Shown here piece after piece: positions 54,353 to 64,000 of a stretch of DNA of 64,000 nucleotides. The stretch is from assembly GCF_000002985.6 (NCBI RefSeq), contig NC_003284.9, positions 1,736,001 through 1,800,000 of the forward strand. The letters are read 5' to 3'. The translations under genes and the position numbers were made by a program. The DNA comes from Caenorhabditis elegans. Lineage: Eukaryota; Nematoda; Chromadorea; Rhabditida; Rhabditidae. The notes below the pieces were generated by a model, which was not told where the DNA came from, ran no database searches, and worked only from the letters and a program-made list of their open reading frames with translations. Numbering within the stretch: the first letter of the stretch is position 1; each line of letters opens with the position of its first letter.

Positions 54353-55500
54353 TAAAATATGAAAGAAATGTTCAAAAATAGTTTATTAACACAGGCTTTG
54401 TTACCAAATTTCTGAGGAACAGAATAAGGTATAAAACTTCAAAATTATGAATTTCTACGGCACTACAGACCTCCCGACGATGCGAAACAATTTTTTTGCT
54501 GGCGCGCAAGTTGTGGATGTTTTTCTTTATAGCGCTGTCTTTTGCGACTCTTAAACATATAATCCTCATAATGATTTTAAAACAGCTTTTGATTTGAGGA
54601 ATCATTTTTCATAAAAAATTTTCCAAATTAATGAATCGACATTGAGGAGGTCCTTGATTGAAGGAAGGTAAGTGAGAGAGGCTCGGATAACGCATATTCA
54701 TCTTGACAGTAGAGTTATGTGATTGTAAAAAGTGTTGCTACTAATGTCATTATGGTCTTCTAACATCAGTATATGTTCATGTAAAAATAGGGTTTCTGAT
54801 CGTAAACATGAGATGAGAAATAGCCACTTTTATTATTATGTCCTGATTTTTCCGAAAAAATCGACTGTCACAAAGTTGTTCACCAGCAGCTGGTAATGAA
54901 CGGAACACAACTTTCAGTTTCAAAAAGTAATAAAAATATATTTTACCCTTTCAAAATGTATCAATGTTATTGACAAGGATCAGTCTCCAATCTAACAGCC
55001 ACGCAAGTATGCATAAAAAGCATGCGCGCCAGAACGTCGCACATGTAACTGTGGTAGTTACATTGGAGATGCGGCGAAAACTTAACAGGGCAGCAAATCG
55101 AAAAGATTTTTATTTTAATTTACAGAAAAATGTGTAAGCTATCTGATATATAAAACAGTTTTGATTGAAAATGTGTCACTTGTGAGAAAATAGAGTTTAA
55201 ACTTGAACAACGTTTGTCAACATAATTTTGGTCCACCCTGTATATATCTTCTCTTTTTCTTGTTTTCAATGTCTGTCTAGCACAGCGGTTAAAACGTTTG
55301 CCTATTGTGAATCGGGAGTCGGGTTCGGGTTCGGGTAGTGGCAGTATTTCTCTATTTCTCTTATCTCTCACTATAGGCTAGTTCATAGACTATAGGGCAG
55401 TTTTCTCTTATGGTGGGGCCGCGACTCCATTTTGAACCTATTACTACTTTCGGTCATTTTGACATCATAGGAGTAGTTTTGAACGCTTTCTCCACTGGCG
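54353..55500. other. No confident gene; tRNA-like word near 55265
   Basis: AT-rich sequence with small ORFs only. CTGTCTAGCACAGCGGTTAA at about 55271-55290 looks like a tRNA A box, and GGGTTCGGGTTCGGG at 55321-55335 like a degenerate B box, but no cloverleaf forms. Confidence 0.35.
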
Positions 55501-55509
55501 CTACTCCAC

Positions 55510-58500
55510 ATTTAAATCTAAAATTCAATTCAAATTTTACAATACATTTAAGATATATAATTTCAACTTTTCGGTACGGCGCCTTCATAAGTACCCATAT
55601 TAAAAATGCACATGGAATATTCATTTGTTTCAATTAAGTAATTTCCTAATTATATTGATATGCACTGTTGCATTGCGGGTGTCCCATCTGCATCTCTCCA
55701 ACCTCTCTATTGACTGTCCATGGAATATTGAGAAAAATCGCCATAATTTGCGCGCAAAAAGCACCTGCGTCAAAAAGAACCTCTCGCATGCTATCCCGAA
55801 ACGCCGATGGCGAGAGAGCGTGTGGAGAAGATATTCGCAGGCGTCTCAGCAGTTCTCATCAAACCATGGACACGTAATATTTACAACTGTATTTACAACC
55901 TCAGGGCGACGACGACTCCAGTGGCTCTATTGTGAGTAATTCATTCATTCATGTTTTCGTGGGCGACTGGTGGTTGCCCGTTTTCTTATTCTAACTAATA
56001 TTCTATTAAACACTATTTTCTTTTCTTCTGGCGCACCGGAGCTTCTGAAACATTTGGTAAGTCTTGTTTTCTTTTTTATAGGTGGAGTAGCGCCAGGGCT
56101 GTTGCTAAAAATTTTCGATCAAAAAAAACTAAAATTTTTTTTTGTTTCCAATTTAGACCAAGAAACATGAAAAAACAAAAAATCGAATTTCTCTAAATCA
56201 TCATGCCAACTAAAACATAACATTTTTTTGTTTTTTCGGGCAGAAAAATTAAATCGAAAGTTTGACTATGATACTTCATCATTTTGGGACCGTTGTTGTT
56301 TTTTTAAAGCAATTTTCCTCACTGGCGCTACTTCGCCTTCATTGGAAAGTTCTGCAAGCAGGTGCGACCGTGGTCAAATGACAAGCCGTGTATGAATCTG
56401 AGGTGCCTATTAATTATTTTCCATTTCAAACTATCTTTTTTCAGAAAGCTATAGAAGCAACTGCCTCAACTACAATTCACCTCAAAACCATTGGATGCCG
56501 CTCTAATTTTTAAAAAATAATGAAACAATTTTTTTTATTTAATAATCTGTTTTCAATAAAGTATTGTAAATATTAAATAAATTGCTTACTTTAAAAAAGT
56601 TTTAACATGAAAAAACTTATTAATTTTGCGGGAAGGTAAAATTCTACTCGTCCCGACCTTGGTTCCAACTTGGGAACTGCCAAGTCAAGCTGAATAAGAT
56701 CTGAAATTTTGAAATTAAAGTAAGACGGGGGAAATTAAAAGTGAACTGAAGTCTATCAACATTTATCGTTCAAATGACAGAAAATAGACCGCATGACTGT
56801 ATTAAATTTGTAAATTTTTTAAATGTTATTTTCAATTTTGCCCAATTTTTGGTAATTTCCGGTTTCCGGCAAATTTTACTGATTTTTCACGGATTTTCTG
56901 TTGTGCTTCCATAGCATCCATGAGCAGAGACCCTACATGAGAAATGAAATCAGAGCAAAACCAGTCAAGTTTCCAGAAAAACGAATGTCTTCAGAACCTG
57001 GGTTTTCCCATGTTGTTGTTTTTTTTTTCATTTTTCGGTGATTTTAATTGAAATAAGTTTTGAATATTTGGGATTACTCTCTGTGAATTAGGTACAATAT
57101 GTAACTCGCCGTGATATTTTGAAAAATAATTTCAGAAAAAGTCTACGACTTTTTTCAGCTATAGAAATGTATTCTTTACTGAGATTTCAAAAATGATTGG
57201 CGTGTAGTTTCTTTGATCTTTGCCAAGTGAATTCAACAGACTTTTGCCCCCCCCCCCCCCCTCGTGAGCCTTCTTGATTTTCACAATGCGGTTTTTAACC
57301 GAAACTAGTTGCAATCCTGCCAATCCGACCTTTTTGTTGTACTTTTCCTTTTGTTTCTGTTGCGTCAATCATTGAGCTGCAAATATTTAAATGTTGCCGT
57401 TTTTGAATAAGAAAGTAGCTTGCAAAATTGTTGATCACAAACACTTCAAACTTGGCAACCCCAGGAATCAAGTTCTCGCGCGCGTACAGCTAGTCCCCAT
57501 AATAATGAACCACCCGGTACGTTATTTTCGACCAAGTCAGTTTTTAACAAACTTTGAACACAAAAATCCTGCCCATTGGTAAAAATTCCTAGAAAATCGC
57601 CGTTCTTAAATTTGAAATTTAAACCAAATGTTACAATAAATTTAAAATATAATTTTAACTTTTTGGTACGGCATTTTCATAAGTACCCGTACTGGAAATG
57701 TACCTGGAATATGCTTTTGTTTCAATGAAATAATTTCCTAATTAGATTGATATTCACTGTTGCATTGCGAGTGTCCCATAATATGCATCTCTCCAACCTC
57801 CACTCTCTATTGACTGTCCATGGAATATTGAGAAAAATCGCCACATTATGCGCAGCAAAAAGAACCTCTCGCATGCTATCCCGAAACGCCGATGGCGAGA
57901 GAGCGTGTGGAGAAGAGATACGCAGGCGTCTCAGCAGTTCTCATCAAATCATGGACACGTAATATTTACAACTGTATTTACAACCTCAGGGCGACGACGA
58001 CTCCAGTGGCTCTATTGTGAGTAATTCATTCATTCATGTTTTCGTGGGCGACTGGTGGTTGCCCGTTTTCTTATTCTAACTAATATTCTATCAAACTATT
58101 TTATATTCTTCTCGAACACCTGTGTTTCTGAAACATTTGGTAAATCACGTTTTCTTTTATTTATAGGTGGAGTAGCGCCAGGGTTGTTGCAAAAAATGTT
58201 CGAACAAAAAAAAACAAAAAATCGACTTTCTCTAAAAACCAAAAATAATTTAATTATTTTTCATCATACCAACTAAAAAATAACATTTTTGGAAAAAAAA
58301 CGCTTTTGTTTTTTTGGGCAGAAAACACCAAGTCGTCTTCCAAAAGGTGGGAAAAAACTTAGTAATTGTCACTTTTAACTATCAATGGAAAATTTTTTTA
58401 AAAAGTTTTACTCTGATACTTTATCATTTTGGTACCATTTTTGTATTTTGAAGCAATTTTCCTCACTTGCGCTATTTCACCTTTGAAACTGTATCTACTC

Positions 58501-59660
58501 TCGCAATTTTAACGATTTTAGTGGTAAAAGATGCTTCCAGCTTTTTTATTCAAATATTAGTGTTGCAAGCATTTTTATTAGAGTAAAAACGACCATTTTT
58601 GATTTATAATTTTACTTTGTTTGCAAAAATCTTTTTAAAAAAGTATGTTATTCTTTTGTTTCAATGAAATAATTTCCTGATTAGATTGATTCACACAGTA
58701 GCATTGCGAGTGTCCCATAATATGCATCTCTCCAACCTCCACTCTCTATTTACAACTGTATTTACAACCTCAGGGCGACGACGACTCCAGTGGCTCTATT
58801 GTGAGTAATTCATTCATTCATGTTTTCGTGGGCGACTGGTGGTTGCCCGTTTTCTTATTCTAACTAATATTCTATTAAACACTATTTTCTTTTCTTCTGG
58901 CGCACCGGAGCTTCTGAAACATTTGGTAAGTCTTGTTTTATTTTTTTATAGGTGGAGTAGCGCCAGGGCTGTTGCAAAAAATGTTTGATAAAAAAAACTA
59001 AAACATTTTTATTTCCGATTTGGACCAAAAAACCAAAAATCGAATTTTTCTAAATCATCATACCAACTAAAACATAAAATTTTTGAAAAAAAACATTTTT
59101 TTTCTGTTTTTTTGGGCAGAAAGATTAAGTCGAAAGTTTGACTGTTTTATAACTGTTTTATTCGAGTTCACGATAGACAAAATAAACTAACTTTATAATT
59201 AAAAAATCATTTTTAATTTTTTTAAAGATAATCTGACAATTCTCTCCTTGGTAGTGTCGAAGAACAACTCGTGGGAGAGAAAAGAACAATCGCTGATTGG
59301 AACATTCTGCTATAGGAAAAACCATTCCAAAACACAGTGGTGAGTTTAATTTTCTTTACAAATTTTTTTGAAGCTGTTCCAATTGTTACGGTTTTAGAAT
59401 GGAAAAATAAATTAACTTAATAATTAAAAAATCATTTTTAATTTTTAGATAAAATAGCAATTCCCTCCTGGACACTGTCGCAAAACGATCAATTTATGGG
59501 AACGAAAAGGTCAGTCTCTCAATGGAAAATTCTGCATGCAGGTGCGATCGTGGTCAAACGACAAGCGCTATATGAGTCAGAGGTACTTATAAATTATTTT
59601 TCATTTCAAATTATCCATTTTCAGAAAGCTTGAAAGACACTTTTTTTCACTTATTAATCT
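55510..59660 (+). repeat. Three-copy duplicated segment
   Basis: Copy A (about 55510-56510), copy B (57608-58215) and copy C (58655-59660, with an inserted middle at about 59150-59460) share blocks in the same order: TTGCATTGCGGGTGTCCCAT-type, CATGCTATCCCGAAACGCCG (A, B), CAGGGCGACGACGACTCCAG, GGGCGACTGGTGGTTGCCCG and TAGGTGGAGTAGCGCCAGGG. The block order keeps splice-like signals: CCTCAG before GGCGACGACGAC, GTGAGT after GGCTCTATT, GTAAGTC after ACATTTG, TTTTATAG before GTGGAGTAGC. A shared open frame (KRTSRMLSRNADGERACGE plus IRRRLSSSHQ) occurs in A and B. It may be a relic gene copied in tandem, or a dispersed repeat; I recognise no domain. Confidence 0.7.
57247..57261 (+). repeat. C15/G15 homopolymer tract
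   Basis: Fifteen consecutive C on the plus strand, that is G15 on the minus strand. Long G tracts like this form G-quadruplexes and in nematodes are deleted when the DOG-1/FANCJ helicase is lost. Confidence 0.95.
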
Positions 59661-62600
59661 GAGTTTTCAATAAATTTGTTTTATATTAAATAAAATTCTG
59701 ATTCAAAAAAAAGTATCAACAAGAAAAAAATGCTAGAATTAAAAAGATAGAATTATATTTGTCCCGTTCTTAGTGCCAATTCGAGCTGAATATCGTTGGA
59801 AAATCTGAAATTTTGTAATTGAATTTATACGGGGGAATTTAAAAAAGGACTAGAGTCTAAAAACAACAATATAAAACAACAACAACAAAAATAATAATAA
59901 AAACAATAACAATAAAATGCTGGTTCTTGGAAAATTCGTCAAACACAGAAATTCAGTACCACAAACTTTCTGAAATCATTCAAATTTTCTGATTCTAAAA
60001 AATAGAAAAGTCATTTTCTGATTTTTTTTGTTGAAATTTTGGGACTTCTTTATTTTTTTGGATTCGGGCAAAATTATTTTTGAATTTTAAAAATGTAAGC
60101 TTTGCTAGATATTGAAACTTATGAAAATTTACATGTATGTACATAGTTTGCAAAATCGCAGACTTGAAAAATTCATGATGGAAACCTTCTTCTTGGCTGG
60201 CCAACATTTCTTTTGAAAACGAAAGACTTAAAGAAAATGAGTGTCAGAGGAACAACTTTTCTGCGTCTCCTCATGCATTCATACTCTCTTGTCGCCCATT
60301 CCCTGGCCACCGCTGATGGCTGGTCGCCGTGATTCTTTAGGCGAATTGGCCTGAAGTCCTGTTGAGTTGTTCTCTCTTCTTTCCGCCACGGCGCAATGAA
60401 TTAAGAAAAGAGTTGCTTCTTGTCCATTCTGGATGCTGCTAGAAAGCCCTATGCCAGGTTTGCAGCATGATTTGGGCGTGCCTTTCATAGGTAGTGTGTT
60501 TTTCAATAAAAAAAAATCGTTCCTCACTTCGAAAATATTTCGATAAAGATATTTTTGATGGTGCTTAAGCGTCATAAAAGTTCGAAACTCACGAAAATTT
60601 CGTTTTCAGATTCGTTAAAAGTGTACTTCTTCAGTAACTTTTTCTCAATTTTCTGTCTTCTGTTAGTTGGAGCAGTTGGGACAATTCAGTATGTCTGATG
60701 ACTATCAGAGAGCAATACTTTCATACTTTCTTGCTGCTGAACAGAGGTGACAGGTTGTCGAAGACTTGAGCAGTACCAACCTTTCGTGGAGTTGCGCAGA
60801 GTGTTTTTGTGGCATTCGAAATTGTCCTCCTGAAAATATATACACTACAATTGACAGTTGTGTTAATTAATTCAAATAATCGAATGAAAAACAAACATGA
60901 TTTGATCTTGGGCCTCATTTGACAAATCGAAACGTGTTGAAGTTAGTGAAGAAAACGAGGTGCTTTCGCTATCTTCCTACACCATTCCAGTTTGTCATTT
61001 GAGGTTCTCGAAAAGTAGGTAATCATTTAGAAGGTGAATTAAATTTCTAGAATCAGTAGAATATAAGCACTTCGTATTAGTCTGAAAAAAAATCTGATTT
61101 CAGAAGCCAGTTGCTTCAAACTTCAAACGAGTCCAATTTCTGGTCAACTGAACAACAGGAGCCCGTCAGTTGACACAAATAATTTCGTTAAAATTCCACT
61201 CGTTCTCGAAGTTGCTTCAAACTTCAAGCAGACGCCAGCCGTACGGTGATTTTATTTTCGGAAAGTTTTCCTTGTTTCTAGTTAACCTCTGAAGCCGTGG
61301 TATTACGTGGATTCAAAATTGTCTAAAACTCTGACGTCACAGATTTTCATGTAATGCATTTTCTGTTGAAAAAATCATCGTGACATCAATGCAGTCAATT
61401 TGGGATGGGACAAGCTGACTACTCGTGCGAGGGGGCTTCTTCTAGGTTTTTTGGAACTAAACCTGTCGCGAAGTCGGTGAATACAAAGATTCACTCGCTC
61501 ACGACTTATTAATAAATATAAAGATTTATTAACAAATGATTAAATGTAAAGATTGATTCATCGTTATTACGTAACACATGCTCTTCAATACTCAACTTCA
61601 TCCGTGCAATCAATGACAACTACTCTGTAAAAGGACGACGGAAAAAAAACCCCAATTCAAACTACCGCCAAAAGGAGGATTCAAGGTGCATGAGATCTCG
61701 CCACGACACATACAACAACGACTGCGACCGTACTCTTGTCATCATGGCGCAGCGCACATTGGCCTATATCGTCAGACGTCGGCAGTCTTCATCGGTCTTC
61801 ACCACCGCAGCACGTGCCCGACGGTGGCACGTTTAAATGAATGTTGAGTGTTAGTGATTCAAGGCTTTCCCCTTGAATCACTCGTAATAAATGAGTTAAT
61901 TAAATAAGAGTCTTTTGTTAGTTCCTATCAGTACCTCATGTGCCGGAAACCACTCCGAAACAAAACCAGTAGATTCTGAAAAATCAGTGTTCATTTATAA
62001 AATGCACTATTTCCTTCTCTTGATGCTTCATAACTTCTTATATTTCTCGTTTACATTACCAAGTATTGGTTTTCCATAGCCTCCCACACAAAAAATGATT
62101 TAGGTTCGCAAGTATCGAACTTGCTATTTTTAATGTAATTTTGGACGGGTGGATTATTTTTGTGATTTTCTGTATTTCTTTCTTGAATTATCAAAATAAT
62201 TTATTGGAGCAATACAAAAACCGCAACAAAATCAGTATTTCGTGGAATTATCTGAAAATAGAAAAACATTGCACTAATTTGAGCCAAATTACTTTGAAAA
62301 ACCAGTGAAAATGGGCTGAATAGAAGGTGACAACTTTTCAAAAACATGACGAAATAGGAGAAAATGTGGGAGGAGCCTTTACGCAATCCTGGAACGGTTT
62401 TCCTATTCTGGCGGGAAATGTGATATTTTGAACTTGGTATTGTTTATAATAGTTCTTAAAAGGATTTTGATAAACAAAGACGCAGAAATCAAAAACCAAA
62501 ATTTAGGTCATTTTATATTTCTAATCTTGAAGATAAAAATGAGAACTCAAAAATCAAGTCACCTAGTATCATATGGTCTTGTCGCATATGTCTGGTGCTC

Positions 62601-63999
62601 TCTTTCTCCCAGACGTTCATCTTAAAGCCAGAGCTGAGCAAGAGTTGCAGTAGCATTTTCTCTGTGTCTCCCCAAACATTCACACTCTCTCGTGACCCTG
62701 CTCAAGGAAGGTGGCGGGCTCTTCAGCTGCGATGAGCAGTATCATCATCTTGCGGAGTTGCACAACAGGAAGTCACATCATCATTGAGTCTCTTCAGAGA
62801 CATGAGAACAGACGGAGCAATTTAGAGGAAACCGGATGTCTCTATAAAACAACATATTCCGAAATTTGCAAAGAAACTGTAACTCACGATAATTTTTCTT
62901 AAAAATCAATCCTGCTGTAGTTTTGTGACTCTTTTGACAAGTCGGAACGTGGCAAGGTTTGTAACAAGTATAGTGCTTTTACTAACCTCAACTACATTCC
63001 AGCTTGTCATTAGAGTATCTGAAGTATTTAAACGATGGAATTCATTTTGAGAGTTAGTTGAAATAATAGAAAATGCATCTTCTTCCTGACAGACCATGAG
63101 AAAAGCGCCAGTAGCTACAAATAGTTGTGCTGGAATTTCACTCGTTCCAAATTTTGAAGGAGCTGCCGAAAATCAGTGAAGCACAATCGATTCCCACTAG
63201 AATATCATGATTCTGTTCCTTATAGAAAATGACGAGATTGAGGATAATGATGACAATTATGGTAACGATTCTGGAATTTACTTGGAGCATCGGCTGATCA
63301 TTATCATTGAAATGTTCAGTTCATACCAAAAAAGAGCAAGTGACATTGCTCCGATTAAGATCTTTCTGTGAATTTTTAATTTGGGTACGTCAGTCATTGC
63401 CATTATTTTTATAAGTCAACTCCGTAGTCTCTTCAATTTTGAAGTAATTCACGAGGTTCTACAGATTCCAGACTGTGTAAGTTGAGCCACTTGTGCTCAA
63501 GTCTATTTTTTTTGTACCTAAATCCAATCCAAGACTTCAATTTTTCTGAACAAGAGAATATGCTTTCTACTTAGTCTGAGAGAAATTTAAAAACTCACGC
63601 TAATTTTATTGAGGCGACTCAAGCACACCGAGTTAGTCAAACCACATTTGATGTAGCAGCTTTCTTCCCAGATTGGCAATGTATTTTGGTCGGAGCTACC
63701 AAATGGAAACGAATGCTACAGTCCATTCTGATAGATCTTTCCTTCCTAGCGCCAGGCTGTATCATTTTGGTTTGGTGTACGTAGATCTACAAGAATTCCA
63801 GGAATTCAGACGCAGACTTCTCAACTGACTTCGCTTTTTATAAGTGACGTCCTGACGTCACATATTTTGAGGAAAAGACTTCTGCATTTTTTGTAGATCA
63901 AGCCGTATTGTGACAGCCTGACACCACGTGAAGTCTCCGTATCTGGAAAAAACGTGTCGGTTCATCTTTTTAACTTTCTAATCTGTACGTCCCATGCGA
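59661..63999. other. No confident gene; diverged repeated segments
   Basis: Segments near 60240-61100 and 62610-63130 are related: the pairs CTCATGCATTCATACTCTCT / CCAAACATTCACACTCTCTC, GGAGTTGCGCAGAGTG / CGGAGTTGCACAACAGG, and CATTCCAGTTTGTCATTTGAG / CATTCCAGCTTGTCATTAGAG occur in the same order. A weaker third copy seems to lie at 63200-63900. No ORF above 100 codons and no splice-consistent gene was found. A simple AAC/AAT-rich tract lies at 59868-59918. Confidence 0.45.
61465..61947. other. Candidate solo LTR (weak)
   Basis: A sequence starting TGTCGCGAAGTCGGTGAATA is preceded by AAACC, and AAACC recurs at 61948-61952. The composition differs from its surroundings (GC-richer centre with CGACGGTGGCACG). 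However the right end is GTGCCGG rather than CA, and no partner LTR was seen. Confidence 0.25.
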
Positions 64000-64000
64000 G

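Noticed and set aside
61465-61952. Firm solo LTR call
   Set aside because: The flanking AAACC pair may be chance; the right end lacks the expected CA, so kept only as a weak candidate.

Overview
The window looks like a chromosome arm of a Caenorhabditis-type nematode. It is AT-rich and full of poly-A/T runs. Its introns are often only 48-50 bp and end in TTTTCAG-like acceptors. It carries a 60-bp block of the nematode telomere hexamer TTAGGC, and it contains a DSL-family Notch ligand and an elongin C paralogue. I see no bacterial or viral chromosome features. Most of the 64 kb is repeats, mobile elements and broken gene copies. Only a few loci look like intact host genes.

Layout. 1-514: tail of a protein-primed family B DNA polymerase (Polinton/Maverick-like remnant). 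1923-3103: small secreted cysteine-containing protein. 2648-14916: a 12.3-kb palindrome (arms 5.3 and 5.75 kb, 1.2-kb spacer). Its arms hold two mirror copies of a 180-aa basic protein gene, two copies of an exonuclease-tail exon pair, and the second exon of the secreted protein; the spacer holds a diverged third piece of the 180-aa gene and tRNA-like sequence. 14.9-16.3 kb: membrane-protein (envelope-like) fragments and a long dispersed repeat. 16264-19181: a 27-bp minisatellite of about 108 copies. 19204-26505: a 7.3-kb element with terminal inverted repeats and a TTA target duplication, sitting inside a tRNA-Arg-derived sequence; it contains exon-like pieces, fold-back repeats and a nested CR1/jockey-like LINE. 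26.5-28.5 kb: a 5'-truncated RTE-clade LINE between two direct copies of a roughly 220-bp tRNA-Arg repeat. 30127-38620: a complete BEL/Pao LTR retrotransposon with one 2581-codon ORF, near-identical LTRs, a 5-bp target duplication and an envelope-like C-terminus.

38.6-39.6 kb: CGGCTAA repeats and another copy of the tRNA-Arg repeat. 41355-42010: elongin C paralogue with telomeric repeats in its second intron. 42.5-44.5 kb: second copy of the 15-16 kb repeat, then a nematode-family pseudogene with one in-frame stop. 46228-49087: a 2.9-kb palindrome with a 237-bp insertion in one arm. 50907-52526: an intact seven-exon DSL/EGF transmembrane ligand gene (382 aa). 53012-54352: a second jockey/CR1-like LINE with one nonsense codon. 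55.5-59.7 kb: a three-copy duplicated segment with a C15 tract between copies. 60.2-63.9 kb: diverged repeated segments with no convincing gene.

The genes do not form an operon. The DSL ligand would act at the cell surface in Notch (LIN-12/GLP-1) signalling, and the elongin C paralogue in cullin-RING ubiquitin ligases. The rest records palindrome formation, nested transposition and repeated insertion around tRNA-Arg-derived sequence.
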